Of a stretch of DNA of 64,000 nucleotides, positions 1 through 12,064 are shown piece by piece (position 1 is the stretch's first letter; the number at the start of each line of letters is the position of its first letter). The translations under genes and the position numbers were made by a program. Where the stretch lies: NCBI GenBank assembly GCA_030765065.1, contig CM060979.1, positions 22,721,001 to 22,785,000 of the forward strand, written 5' to 3'. The DNA is from Deroplatys truncata (taxonomy: Eukaryota > Arthropoda > Insecta > Mantodea > Mantidae). The notes under the pieces are model-generated. The model was not told the origin of the DNA, did no database searches, and was given only the letters and a program-made list of their open reading frames with translations.

Positions 1-385
1 TAATTCATTACGGCAAGGATAATATAAAGTTTACGTATTAAAAGGCGCAAATAAAATAAATCTCTCACAGCTCTACTGCCAGATATATCAGTGAAATGTT
101 ATTTAATCGCGTGAAAGATCAATAAAACGAAGTTAAATACCATTATAAGCTGTGTAAACCTTCATTCTTTAGCCATTTCAGCCCTGCTAAGAGATACATG
201 TTTCTGCAAATTACTACTGACGCACCCGAGGCATAAAAATATAATATTTAAATAAACATCCAAATTACAAAGTTTATTTTTCAACGTGGCGGCAAAGGCC
301 ACCAGAAAGTGAACGTGGGGTGAAGGCCACCGGAAACTTTGTATCGTACGTGGGGCTGCAACTACCTCAAGTTTGATGCCCAAAG
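1..385 (+). repeat. R3 LTR-like repeat, 3' part (cut by window start)
   Basis: This is the 3' portion of a dispersed ~850-bp family seen again at 2832-3724, 15266-15996, 41201-41559 and 49120-49959. Shared stretches include the block around 35-60 (matching 3365-3400), the 'aatataatatttaaa' block near 238 and the 'aaaggccacc' block near 295. No coding sequence is visible. The family may be a solo LTR because other copies start TG and end CA, but no target duplication was found. Confidence 0.6.
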
Positions 386-419
386 TGGTGCTAAAATAAT
401 AACGTAAAGTATTACAACT

Positions 420-715
420 ACTTCATTTACCACTGGGAATATTGGCAGGTACATTTTGGAGGGTAGAAAGCGAGGGTTAGGGGTCATTCTCCATAAAAAT
501 TAAGCATAAACTTAACGGGATGTGTGTCATGCACACCGACAAACTGAAACACAAAACAGCAGACAATTATCAGCGTGAAATATCTGAGCAAATATTGCAG
601 TCAGCAAAGCGACCACCGACAGTACACACGACAAAAGAGGTTATGTACATGTATCAAAATGAACAACAGCTAGTTACACGGTTAAAGGACGTTAATCTCA
701 CACACAAAAAGAAAA
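420..715. other. Unassigned AT-rich spacer
   Basis: I recognise no gene, RNA or repeat here. A short open frame starting at 520 has no recognisable similarity and runs into an H copy, so I treat it as chance. Confidence 0.4.
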
Positions 716-1413
716 CAGTTTATTAGTGGATATACAAACTATCTGTATTATTACTGAAGCTTCATTCAACACTTCTTCATTTTAATCCAAATAAACCTTC
801 GTAGAAATAGCTACGTTACACATTTCGTTATAGATACAAAGGGAACAGCGATAGTCAAATGTTTAAGAACTAGACTATATACTGGCCTTAAAATTCCATA
901 TGCTTTATTTGGAATTGCGAGAAATAATTCAGAATCGACGGCGCTTTAAAAGAATGAGAAAGTCTTCAACAATTCAAACCATTAGTAACGTACATCTCAA
1001 AAATGGCTTATGCCACAAAAATTTATTTGAAATTGTATTTTTAAAGACATATACTTTTTCTGTCTAGTAAGTTTTCGTCTATCGCTCAACGTTCACCATT
1101 TTATACAACGTTATACAATATTCTTTCCGAGTGCAGAGAACTTCACAAGCTATTCCCAGAAAATTCCACATATGCATTTTATTTTTCATGTAAGTACGTT
1201 TAATATTTAGCCACTTTAGATAATAAAAAAATCCGAAAAATGTTCCATGTAAATGGTACTTAAGGGTAGAGGGATTTCCTTGAAAATCTTTGTGTCTCAT
1301 ATTTGGAATATTATGAACTTAAATACTGAACTTGGTATTTATCCGACTTTTCTTTTTAGAGTTATGCTGTTCATAGACACACACACAGACGCAGATGAAC
1401 ATGTTTCCAAAAA
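716..1413 (+). mobile_element. H element, subfamily B, both ends missing
   Basis: The sequence aligns by eye with the B copies at 6685-8036 and 9983-10778: 'ttattagtgg.tatacaaact', 'cgttatagatacaaagggaa', 'gttccatgtaaa', and the CA-rich block near 1380. It breaks off after the conserved 'catgtttccaaaaa', exactly where the next H copy starts with TCTGATG, so the second copy probably inserted into this A-run. The 3' remainder of this copy is not present downstream. Confidence 0.8.
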
Positions 1414-2323
1414 TCTGATGTGTTACAATGACCTTCTCTACTCTTGTACAATATATTTTTACAAACTCTTATGCAAAGAGAATTACATTTTACACATAGC
1501 GACCAGTTCTAAAAATATTTGAGTATCGCTTAAGGCCTACTATGTTCCCCTTGTTCTGTAATTGCAAGGGCAACATAGAAATACAGTAGCCTTTAAACAT
1601 AGACATATATCTTAATAGCTGGTTGCTAGGTGCAGCACCATTCCCTTTGCCACAGATTAATACTCTATGCATATCCAAGACAAAAAAAATGAATAACGAA
1701 TTCCCATTTGAGAAAAACTATAAGTATTGGAAAATTTAAGGGAATAACAAGCAATACCTCGAAAGTGGTTCACTCAACAAAAAAAAAGTATGTGACATAA
1801 ATTGTGTACTTTAACGCGAGCTACATTTTTTGTGTGTTGTAAAGGTTTGTCTATCTCTTATGGTTTACCAGTTATGCAAAAATCGTTCACAATGAAGAAT
1901 ACTTTTTGGGGACATTCCCAGAAAATTCGAGATATACAATTATTTGCCATAAAAATGTCTTAATCTTATGGTATTTTATTCAAAATCGTTAGAGCTATTT
2001 TTGAGTAAATTAAAATTTTCGAAAAATGTTCCATGTAAAGGGTAATCTGGGGTGGGGGGATTTTCTTGAAAACCTTCGTTTTGCGTGTCTCGAAGATACT
2101 GAAACTAAATACCAAATTTGGTGTTTATCTGACTGTTCGTTTCTGAGTTATGCTGTTCACAGAGATACACACACACACACACGCAGACAGACATGTTTCC
2201 AAAAATACGTTTTTTGGATTCAGGAGGCCTCAAAACATGTATTTCCGGTGAAATCTCGGTATCCAATTTTTGGGAGGAATACAATATCTTCTCTACCTAC
2301 TAAGCAAGTGGAAGAGAAAGTAA
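1414..2323 (+). mobile_element. H element, subfamily A, internally deleted
   Basis: It starts TCTGATGTGTTACAATGAC and contains the 5' subterminal motif (here ccttctctac). It then jumps from the 5' block to 'gcaaagagaattacattt', so part of the 5' half is missing. It continues through the conserved ATGTTCCATGTAAAG block at 2026 and the CA microsatellite near 2170 to the 3' end motif (here gaagagaaagt). A ~100-codon open frame from 2026 recurs in other copies. It is probably a by-product of sequence conservation rather than a proven gene. Confidence 0.85.
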
Positions 2324-2831
2324 TATGAAAGTGTTAAATGCCGACTTGTTTGTCCTTGGAACGCTGGAATCCTCTGTCCAGCAAATAATCGCATTTTAAT
2401 CACGCTTTTAACTCACAATGGGATCGAAGGATTACAACTGCACTGAATGACGAGGTTATTATAAAACTGAGGGTTGTAAGAAGGTTTTAGGTCTTTGTGA
2501 ATGATGAATGGACTGAATTAATGAGGGAAGCGTGGACCCCGTTGTTTAGCCAAATCTAAAAACTCTCCTTTTCAGAGAAAACTATGGAAAATAATCGTAG
2601 TTTACGTAATCCGCTTTTGTCAGTATTTTAATCGAAAAAGTAGTTCACAGAACCTTACACCAGAACGAGAAATATCGCGATTTAGCAACTAAGACAACAA
2701 AACAAAAATAATTAAAACTGCTTATAGGGGTATAAAATGCATGCGATACCCCTGACAAAATAGTTTAGTAACTTTAATGTAAGAAAAATTTATTTTATTT
2801 GTATGTTATCAATTTCGTTAGCAGGCCATTC
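2324..2831. other. Unassigned AT-rich region
   Basis: Nothing recognisable: no long open frame, tRNA or repeat similarity to the rest of the window was noticed. Confidence 0.4.
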
Positions 2832-3724
2832 TGAGGGAGTATTTTTAACATTTAAATGATTTCAGTCAAATTATATAATATGTAAATTCAATAACAGCCT
2901 GCCTTGAAACAATATGTGTATGTAATAATTTGTAAAATGTATGTAACAGCCATTGAATATGCTTATATTATTGTATCCATGATTAATAATGTTATGTGAA
3001 TGCATTACGTAATTTAATAATGTAGGAGCTGTGAGAATAATAAGTTAAACGTTGCTTACAATGAGGTAACAATGAGTTAACCTTGAGGCAATAATGAGTT
3101 TGAAAGTTTAAATGCTACTAGTCATTATTAGAGCAGCAATAAAGTAAAGAAAAAGCTTTAGTTAAATGAAGGTATTCTATTGGACTAGGATTAGCCAATC
3201 AGAGACTTGAAATACAGAAATTTACAGGTATAGACGGTTGAAATCAATTCAGTTGCCTCCAAACAATGCTCATAACCAGACGTGTTGCTTCTAGGCAGTG
3301 CTCATAACCAGATCCGAGATGTGTCCTCGAGAAATTAATTACGTATTCGTGTGAGACGAAAATGGTATACGTGTTAAAAGGTGCAAGTATTAAAAGAATC
3401 TCACACCTCTCGATATCAATGAAGTGGTATTTAATTTGTGTCAAGGATTAATAAAAGGAGTGAAGTAAAACAATAGTCTGGTAAGCCTACATTCTTGTCG
3501 TATCACAACCCTGCCAAGACTTCCATGTCTCTAACAATAATACTGACGCAGACAAGGCAAACATAAATATATAATATTTAAAGAAACAGTCAAATTACAA
3601 AGTTAATAATATTTTTTTTTAAACCAGGGGCAAAGGCCACCTGAAAGTACATTTGGGGCGAAGGCGACCGGAAACTGTTTACTATACGTGCGGTTGCAAC
3701 TACTACAAGTTCGGCTCCCCAACA
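2832..3724 (+). repeat. R3 LTR-like repeat, near full length
   Basis: It starts TGAGGGAGTATTTTTAAC and ends CTCCCCAACA, giving TG...CA ends over 893 bp. It shares most of its length with 49120-49959. Inside are AATAAA-like signals (for example near 3450) and a block 'ggcgaaggcgaccggaaact'. No open frame matches a known protein, and no direct repeat flanks it. A solo LTR fits the ends, but an old unclassified repeat is equally possible. Confidence 0.6.
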
Positions 3725-3730
3725 TTTCAA

Positions 3731-3780
3731 ATACAATACTTCCCGTACTTACTATACGCAGTAGAGAAAGTAAAAAGATC
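3731..3780 (+). repeat. H element 3'-end fragment
   Basis: 'acaatacttcccgtacttactatacgcagtagagaaagtaaaa' is split here as the last ~45 bp of the H family, including the TACTA/TAGTA hairpin and GTAGAGAAAGT. Only this terminus is present, wedged between R3 and a mariner fragment. Confidence 0.75.
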
Positions 3781-3937
3781 TCTCTTTAGTTTCATTATAC
3801 CAATTATAAATTGTTGCCTTAGACTGAGCTTTTTCGCCAAATGCGTTTCTAAGCCGATCTTCATATTGTTTAGGCGTTAAAGAGGATATAAAATCGTAAA
3901 AAGTCATATTCCGGAAATGTTCTGTAGTCAAATTCAT
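3775..3937 (-). pseudogene. Mariner transposase N-terminal fragment
   Basis: The minus-strand frame carries MTFYDFISSLTPKQ, then a stretch ending in 'SKATIYNWYNE'. This resembles the first helix-turn-helix of mariner-family transposases (F..GLT...C...L...FG..AP.K.T.Y.WY.EF). Only about 50 residues remain. The frame then runs into the H 3'-end fragment, where the reading is no longer transposase-like. No catalytic domain follows. Confidence 0.6.
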
Positions 3938-4090
3938 TTTTTAGTGAACAGAAAATATTTAAGTGATGATAATTAACACACTGTTAGCACAAATTGAACA
4001 AACTATACGCAACACGCAAAACATTACAAAGTAATTGTCGAATATAAACACATTCTAAAAGATGTTCATTATCGCCCTCGTATCAGGCAA

Positions 4091-4930
4091 TTTTACTTTC
4101 TCTACTACGTATAGTAAGTAGAAGAAATATTGTATTCCACCCAAAAATTAGATACCGAGATTTCACCGGAAATATATGTTTTGAGACCCACTGAATCCAA
4201 AAAAAGTATTTTTGGAAACATGTCCGTGTGTGTGACTGTGAACGGCATAACTCAGAAACGAACAGTCGGATAAACACCAAACTTGGTATTTAGGTTTAGT
4301 ATCTTCCAGAGATGCGACACGAAGGTTTTCAAGAAAATCCCCCCACCCCATATTACCCTTTACATGGAACATTTTTCGAAAACTTTAATTTTCTCAAAAA
4401 CGGCTCTAACGATTTTGATTAAAATATCATATGTTTAAGATATTCTCATGACAAATAAAATGCATATCTCGAATTTTCTGGGAATGTCTCCAAAAGTATT
4501 CTTCATTGTGAACGACTTTTGCATAACTGGTAAACCATAAGAGATAGACAAAATTTTACTACACAAAAAATGTAGATCGCATTAAAATACACAATTTATG
4601 TCATATACATTCGTTTTTTTTGAGTGAACCATTTTCGAGATATTGCTTGTTATTCCCTTAAATTTTCCAATACTTATACTTTTTCTCAAATTCGTTATTC
4701 AGTTTTTTTTTGTCCTGGTAATGCAAAGAGAATGCAATACTCCACATAGCAACCAGCTTTTAAAATATTTGACTATCGCTTAAAGCCTACCAATTCCCCT
4801 TGCACCTACAAGAAAATTAGCAATAAGATTAACATCTCGATTAACATGAAGCATATGGAAAATAAGCGTTTGTAAAAATAGTTTGTACAATAGTAGAGAA
4901 AGTCATGTGAGTATAACACATCAGATTTTT
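4091..4930 (-). mobile_element. H element, subfamily A, near complete
   Basis: Read on the minus strand it starts TCTGATGTGTTATACTCAC at 4925 and ends at the A-run next to 4091. It has ACTTTCTCTAC near both ends in inverted orientation, the TACTA/TAGTA hairpin at the 3' end, a short CA block and the ATGTTCCATGTAAAG block (minus strand near 4372). It is one of the better copies for building a consensus. Confidence 0.88.
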
Positions 4931-5555
4931 TCATTAGCAGTAATAGCCGGGGCTGTTACAATTATAAGGGGCTAGAGGGGAGAATTAACCATAAAAGTCC
5001 TATAATTGTTCAATAATTTCATAAAGAACGGGGCATTGAAGTATACGAAATTAGTTAATTCGTCATTCGAGTTTAAACAGATAGCCCTGCAACGTCTAGT
5101 AAACTAACTAGTACAGAATAAATTAAGGCGACTGAAAATGTTGTTTTTCTTTCCTCCAGTTTCATTTGTTACGTCCCTTTACTTAACGGAGCCTCATGTA
5201 GCACTGGCCCGCTGAACATTTTCATTTTGCTGCATTGCGTGAAGGCTTAGAGGGCTGCAGGGTATTAACGGAGCAATATTTCTGGACCTCATGCTCTCGA
5301 CCACATTTAGGTAATTCCAGCTCGTGAATCCTTGATATTAAATGTTGAGATTGAGTACAGTAGGCACATAAGTGTAACATAGAAATTCTGGAGCAGGAAT
5401 ATCTACCAATATTGCGAATCGATTCTGGGCCATCTTCGTTACCGAACAGTACCAAGCGTGCATTAAAGCCTATGTAAGCACGTATTAGCAAATTAGTTTT
5501 GGCTTTATTACACAGCTGGTTGTAAAACATTAATTTCATTACATAAATATTAACA
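4931..5555. other. Unassigned region with one 105-codon open frame
   Basis: A minus-strand open frame at 5222-5539 has 105 codons, several Cys and His residues, and no similarity I recognise. It lacks splice or promoter context that I can identify. Otherwise the interval is AT-rich and featureless. Confidence 0.35.
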
Positions 5556-6386
5556 TTACTTTCTTCATTTCCTGCCTATAGTAAGTAAAGAAAGTATTGC
5601 ATTCCATAAAAATTCGATACCAATATTTCACCCGAAATACAGGTTTTAAGGTTCTCTGAATAAATAAAAGCGCGTGTGTCTGTGAACAGCATAACTCAAA
5701 AACCAAAAGCCCCAATACTACCAAACTTGATATTTAAGTTAAGTATCTTTCAAAGATGAAACACCAAGATTTTCAAGAAAGTTCCCACCCCAAACTACCC
5801 TTTACATGAAAATTCTTGAAAATTTTCGATTTTCTCAAATAGCTCGAAAGATTTTGATTAAAATACCTCCCATATATTAAAGATGTTTACATGATAAATA
5901 AAATTATATCTTGAATTTTTTGGGAATAAGCTGTGAAGCCCTCTTCATTCGAAGGAATTTTGGATAATCATATTTAACTGGCAAATTTTAAGCGATAGAC
6001 GAAAACGTATCAATGTAGGTCTCCTTAAAACGCACAATTTATTTCAAATGACATTTTTGTGGCATATGCCATTTCCAAGATATGTTTTTAACGGCTTGAA
6101 ATGTTTCATTCTCATTTTTTAAGGTCTTGTCAACATTCAGTTGTTTCTCACGATTCCATGGAAACAGTATGGAATTATAAGGCCAGAGTATAGCGTCCAG
6201 TTCTAAAACATTTGACTATCGCTGTTCCGTGTGTATTTATAACGAAACGTGTAACGTGCAATTTCTGTATCGGTCTATCTGAAATAAAATGTAATAGAAA
6301 ATTAAGATTTCGTAAGAAAAGTTTTTATACCTATTAATAAATTATACAGGGTAGAGAGTCATGTGGATATAATACATCAGATTTTT
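5556..6386 (-). mobile_element. H element, subfamily B, full length
   Basis: Read on the minus strand it starts near 6380 with CTGATGTATTATATCC and ends near 5556 with a diverged GAAGAAAGT. It contains the B-specific 'actggacgctata' and 'gaaacaactgaatgttgac' blocks. At about 830 bp it looks like a complete but diverged B copy. Confidence 0.8.
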
Positions 6387-6684
6387 ATAAAAAGGTCCGT
6401 ATACATGTCTGTGTGGGTATTGTTCTGTATATTCCGAATGTTTGATATAAAGATTTTCAAGAAAATCCTTCAACCCAACTATCCTTCACAAGGAAATATT
6501 TTTGTTATTTTTTATTTCCTCAAAAATAGCTATTACGATTTCATTAAAATACCATATGTTTAAGATACTTTAATGATATATATATATATATATATTGAAT
6601 TTTTTTGTAATATCCTGTGAAGTCATTCTGAATTACTCTCGTATAGCTGCTAAACCGTAAGAGACAAAGTCTTCTACACAAGAA
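6387..6684 (-). repeat. H element, subfamily B, internal fragment
   Basis: This minus-strand fragment runs from the CA/GT region through the G-run block and 'ttaaaataccatatgttta' to the 'gtgtagaag' block. A (TA)n tract at 6575-6593 sits inside it. Both element ends are missing. Confidence 0.7.
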
Positions 6685-7390
6685 ATTCTACACTCTATCT
6701 TTATTAGCGGGTATACACACTATTCTTACTAAAGCTTATATTGGTATCTACTACATCTTAATCCAAATAAGCCTTCGTAGAAATAGCTACATTTCACATT
6801 TCGGTATAGGCACAAAGAGAACAGTAGTCAAATGTTTTAAGAACTGGACGCTATATGCTGGCCTTAAACTTCCATACTGTTTCCAGGCAATCGCGAGAAA
6901 CAACTGAATGTTGACAGGACTTCAAGAGAATGACCAAGTAATGAACAATTACAACCTTTAATAACAGATATCTAGAAGTAGATTATGCCACAAAAAACTT
7001 ATTTGAAATAAATTCTGTTTTAAAGAGATCTACATTTCTTGTGTAGTACGTTTTCGTCTTATGGCTTAACGTTTACTAATTGTACGAGGTTATACAAAAC
7101 TCCTTACCAACGAAGAGTACTTCACAGCCTATTTCCCAGAAAATTCAAGATGTACATTTTGTTTGTCATGTAAATATCTTTAATATATGGTATTTTAATC
7201 AAAATCGTTAGAGCCAGTTCTTAAAAAATCAAAATTTTAGAAAAATGTTCCATGTAAAGGGTAGTTGGGTTTGATTTTCTTGAAAATCTTCGCGTCGTAT
7301 CCTTGGAGGTAGTGAACTTAAAATCAAGTTTGTCACTAATTCGACTTCTCGTTTTTGAGTTATGCTGTTCACAGACACACACACGGACAT

Positions 7391-7683
7391 TCAGGTTGTT
7401 TTTATTTTACTTATGGACGCTCTTTAAATATAGTGGTTCTTAGCGTTTCATTCTACATTGGTTGTGAAAGACTGGTAATTTTGCTCAGAGGCCTCTTTAT
7501 CAGGCTTGAGGTTCTTTTACGTGCCGTAAATCTACGACACGGGACCACCGGCTTTACTTCCCTTCCAAAGGAACCATGCTAAGGATTTTTACGCCCGAAA
7601 AAATCCATCCACCTCCGCCGAGTTTGAACCCGCGAATTCGAACTGGAGGCTAGCATGGTAGCCACTACCCCACAAAGGACGTT
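7391..7683 (-). mobile_element. SINE-1 copy inserted in an H element
   Basis: This is a tRNA-derived SINE on the minus strand. The head at 7683-7610 carries a diverged A box and a B box (GGTTCAAAC-like, seen here as gtttgaaccc on the plus strand). The body has 'cctttggaaggg' and 'gaacctcaagcctgat', and the tail ends in an AAATAAAA-type run. Target duplication ACACACGGACAT lies at 7379-7390 and 7684-7695. SINEs of this type are transcribed by RNA polymerase III and moved by a LINE. Confidence 0.9.
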
Positions 7684-7812
7684 ACACACGGACATGTTTT
7701 AAAAAACTCTTTTCTTGGATGTCTCAAAATTTATGTTTCCGGTGAAATCTCAATATCGAATATTTGGATGGAATGCAATACTTCCCCTAGTTACTATACG
7801 TAATAGAGAATG

Positions 7813-8035
7813 CTTCATTTGGATTCAAGGACTCTCCAAACATGTATTTCCGGTGAAATTTCGATATCGCATTTTTGGATGGAATGCAATACTTCCCCTA
7901 GTTACTATACGTAATAGAGAATGCTTCATTTGGATTCAGGGAGCCTCAAACATGTATTTCCGGTGAAATCTCGGTATAGAATTTTTGGATGGAATGAAAT
8001 AGTTATCCTACTTAGTATATGTAGTAGAGAAAGTA
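7813..8035 (+). repeat. Tandem 111-bp H 3'-end units
   Basis: Units at 7813-7923 and 7924-8035 repeat the preceding unit ending at 7812. Each contains 'tttccggtgaaat', 'ggatggaatg', the hairpin and 'agaga'. Unit 2 and unit 1 end in 'agagaatg'; only the last unit ends in the canonical 'agagaaagt'. Confidence 0.9.
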
Positions 8036-8036
8036 C

Positions 8037-9892
8037 AAATGTTTGTATACACATTATGCCAAATAATTTTTTATAATAGTTATTCTCGGGACATTCGTCA
8101 TTCTTTGGAGTTTTCAAATATACATTTTCGTGGTCATGCTAAGTGAATGGAAGTTCAATGCGCTTTAAAAATCTGACTATCTCCTTAATAAACTGTAACT
8201 TTATACAGACTACGAAATGAGTAAACCGTGTAATAAAAATTTATCTCTCTTTACAAGAATTAGACAACATATGAGTAAATTATTTTCCTCGGCTGCGAAA
8301 ATTCAATATGTAACCATCGTTTGAGAAATGCGAGTTGTCTTAAACGGTTATTCCAAAGGTCTCATATAGATAAATAAATCTTCATGACCATGAGCGTCCC
8401 AGACAAAATGAGAAAAAGCAGATCTAATACATCATCGCGAATACCGCAGAGAACTTGATTTCTTTTCCTGTCTTGGCTATAATGATTAATTTTCTTTTTT
8501 CTTCCCCAACTTTTTCTAGGAGTTACACCATACTTTCTCCTCCCCCTCACAAAGAGCACGTAGAAAGTAACAAAGTAATTTTCTCCCGAAAATTACGTTT
8601 TGGAAGAAGGAACAAGAACAGTCTTGTTCCTGGAAGCCACACATAGCGTTAGCCCGGGTACAAATCTGACAGACTAATATTTAGAAGGTGGCTCGTGAAG
8701 CAGACGAAATATCAGCATTTGGATTTGGATTCTGACATGGAAATTGGATGTCAGGTCTGCATTTCAATCCTTGATGTAGTGCTATGGTTATTATTTTTTT
8801 AAAAAAAGCTCATCTCCTGTGTTGTGATGCTGTCGGGGGGATTGAAAGAAGGGTGAAGTTTTGATACGAGGGAAGGTAGGCTACTCGTCATACAGATTCG
8901 AAAGAAGGGACCCAGAAAAGAATGGAAAAGAGAAAGATGGAAAGAGAGAATACAGAAAAAAAAATATCTGCAGCAGAAAAAGTACGTATGGAATAGGACT
9001 CCATTATAGTTGCTGGTCTCCTTGTTCCCCTTGCATATATACCTCCCCGTACAGCTGCCTCTGTTTGCCTTTCTGATTTCGTAATAACTTCGTCTTTCCC
9101 CTGTATCCTATTATCCTGGCTCTCCATGGAGGTGGAGGGGCAGGGGTAGCACTACAACATCCATCCTCCCTCCTCCCCCTCTCTTCCTTTAAAAAGACTC
9201 GACATCCCTGATTTCGAAATCAGTAGAACATCTGCTACGGTAGTAGGTCTTGCTGGAGATCTCAACTACTCCGAAACAGAAGGAAGGCGAAACGAAAGAG
9301 AATTTCAAATGAACATCGCAATTAATGCTAAGTGGAAAGGAACTTTTCATTAAAGCTTGAAAAGAAAGAAGGAGGTAAGGACAGATGGGACCAGCTCGCC
9401 TTCTCCTTCTTCATCATAGCCATCGTCTTCGTTTTCTATTCTCTTTTGCTCTCATCTGCATCCCCTCTAGGTGTTACTTGCTCTTTTCCTCCCCCGTGTG
9501 TTTTCTTCTAATGCTATCGAGAGATCTATGAAGTTCTTAACTGTGTATTTCCCCCTCTCATTTCAACTATTAGCCCTTCCGAACTGTAACCATCCGATAA
9601 GCCAAATTCAGCGTATAAATTTGTACATCGCGTCTATAATGGTTTATTCGAGTCAATTGGCTGGCATAATTCCAGCAATATCGGGATAATTCTGTTGCGT
9701 GATAATGATGGAAACGTGAGACGCTCCGACATACAATCCCCAGCCAGTAGTTTGTATAACGTTTCCAGTGAGTGAATTATGCAACCTCGACCTTACCTCT
9801 ATACGAAATAAAGTTACACATGAACGTATTGCTAACGAAAATCAGATCTAGTGTGTCAAACATTTAGGCAAGTTGTGGTGTGTAACATACAG
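8037..9892. other. Unassigned, relatively GC-richer region
   Basis: About 1.85 kb with no match to the repeat families in this window. It has purine-rich (8870-8990) and pyrimidine-rich (9120-9190) tracts. Open frames at 8861-9076 and 9471-9689 have no recognisable similarity. It may be single-copy intergenic or intronic DNA. Confidence 0.4.
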
Positions 9893-11436
9893 TTTTTACT
9901 TTCCATACCACGTAATTATAAGCAATGTTGCATTCCACCCAAAAATGTATATGGGTGTACTGTGAACACCATAATTAAAAAATCCGATGTGTTACATTCA
10001 TAAAACTTTATCTACCTTCTATCACTTATTAGTGGGTATACAAGTTATTCTTACGAAAACTTATTTTCCTATCTACTTAATTTTAATCGAGATAAACCTT
10101 TGCAGAAACAGCTACATTACACATTTCGTTATAGATACAACGGGAACAGCGATAGTCAAATGTTTTAAAACTGGACGCTATATGCTGGTCTTAAAATTCT
10201 ATACTCTTACCATGCAATCACCAGAAATAGTTATCGTCGGCAGGACTAAAATGTTGACAAAGTATTGAAAAATTCGAAGCATTAATAACGGATATCTCGG
10301 AAGTGGAATTAAATAAATTGTGTGTCTTAAAGAGATCCACATTTTTGTGTAGTATATTTTCGTCTATTGCTTAACTTTTAACACTTATACGAGATTATAC
10401 AAAATTCGTTTAAAATGAAGTGGACATCACAGGGTATTCCCAGAAAATTTAAGATATACATTTAATTATTCCTGTGAATATCTTTACGGTATTTTAATAA
10501 AAATCATTAAGGCCATTTTATAAAAAATCAAAGATTTCGAAAAATGTTCAATCTAAAGGTTGCTTTGAATGGGGGGATTTTCTTGAAAATCATGTAGCAT
10601 CTTTGGAAGTTATTTTGAGTTATGCTGTTCAGACAAACATGCACACACGGATCTTTTTCTAAAAAGGATTTCTCTGGACTCAGGGGGCTTCAAAACATAT
10701 GTTTTCAGTGAAATTTCTGTATCGAATTTTTGGGTGGAATAGAATAACTTGTCCACCGACGTGGTAGAGAAACTAAAACAACAACGAAATGTCGGATAAA
10801 TACTTAACTTCGTATTAAGTTCAGTATCTTCCAAAGATGCAACACGAAGATTTTAAAGAAAAGCCCCCACTACAAACTATCCTTTACAAAACTGTAACGA
10901 CTTGGATTAAAATACCACGTGTATAAGATATTTTAATAAGAAATAAAATGTATATCTTGAATTTTCTGGGAATAGTCTTCATTCTGAAGGATCCTTGTGT
11001 AACTGGTGAACCGTAAGAGATAACCAAAATCGTAGTACACAAAGAAGTATATCTCTTTAAAGCAGACAGTGTATGCCAAATACATTTTGGTGAAGATAAC
11101 TATTTCCAAACTATTCTTTTTTATTGGCTTGAATATCGAAACACTTATACTTTCCCACGTGGAAAATCTCTTCTTCTTCTTCATCTTTTTTTGTCGTGTT
11201 CACGGAAAGAGAACGGATGTAGCAAATACTAAAAATACTAATTGACTATCGCTTAAACCTACTGCATTCCCCTATCCCCAATGTATCTAGGTAGTAATAG
11301 GTAGTAAATAGGTAGTAAAAACCATTTCTACAAATGTTTAACTGGATTAACATAAAGTAGATAGAAGAATAAGGTTTTGTAATAAGAGCTTGTTGAAGAA
11401 TTGGTAGAGAAAGTTATGTGAATGTAACACATCAGA
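9893..11436 (-). mobile_element. H element (minus) interrupted by another H element
   Basis: The outer copy occupies 9893-9982 and 10779-11436. Its left part ends '...cataattaaaaa' and the right part resumes 'acgaaatgtcggataaata', which are adjacent in uninterrupted copies (compare 21780-21805). The 5' end on the minus strand is TCTGATGTGTTACATTCAC at 11434. Part of the outer copy near 9950 is deleted. Confidence 0.82.
9983..10778 (+). mobile_element. H element, subfamily B, nested in an H copy
   Basis: It starts TCCGATGTGTTACATTC and ends GGTAGAGAAACTAAAA, inserted in an A-run of the surrounding minus-strand copy. The nesting defines the family's ends independently of alignment: about 'TCYGATG' on the left and 'AGAGAAAGT' plus A's on the right. 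A target duplication cannot be told from the A-run. Confidence 0.85.
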
Positions 11437-11536
11437 GCTGTTTTTATGTTAACACAAAGAGCGCTGGTTAATCTAGTACTTATTGATTGGTGCATATACC
11501 CCCCACAAGAAAGTATTCGTCTGCAATTTAAAAAAA

Positions 11537-12019
11537 TCTGATGTATTACCTCACATGACTTTCTCTACTCTTGACAAACTATTTTTACAAAAGCTTATTC
11601 TCCATATGCTTCATGTTAATGGAGATATGGAGATGTTCACTTAACAAAACAAATGTGCATGACATAAATTGTGTATTTTAACGCGATCTATATTTTTGTG
11701 TAGTAAAGTTTTGTCTATCTCTTATGGTTTATGAATTATGCAAAAGTCGTTCACAATGAAGAATACTTTTGGAGACATTCCCAGAAAATTCGAGATATAC
11801 ATTTCATTTGTCATGAAAATATCTTAAACATATGATATTTTAATCAAAATCGTTAGAGCCATTTTTGAGAAAATTAAAATTTTCGAAAAATGTTCCATTT
11901 AAAGGGTAATCTGGGGTGGGGGAATTTTGTTGAAAACATTCGTGTCGCATCTCTGGAAGATACTGAAATTAAATACCAAGTTTGGTGTTTATCCGACTGT
12001 TCGTTTCTGAGTTATGCTG

Positions 12020-12064
<45 letters not shown>

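Larger units (their letters stand above)
6685..8036 (+). mobile_element. H element, subfamily B, split by SINE-1, with tripled 3' end
   Basis: The H sequence runs 6685-7390 and resumes at 7684 after a SINE-1 insertion (7391-7683) that duplicated ACACACGGACAT. The last ~111 bp of the element, including its hairpin and 'agagaatg', are present three times in tandem (ending near 7812, 7923 and 8036). Tandem growth at the 3' terminus is a known habit of Helentron-type elements; here it is read directly from the sequence. Confidence 0.85.
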
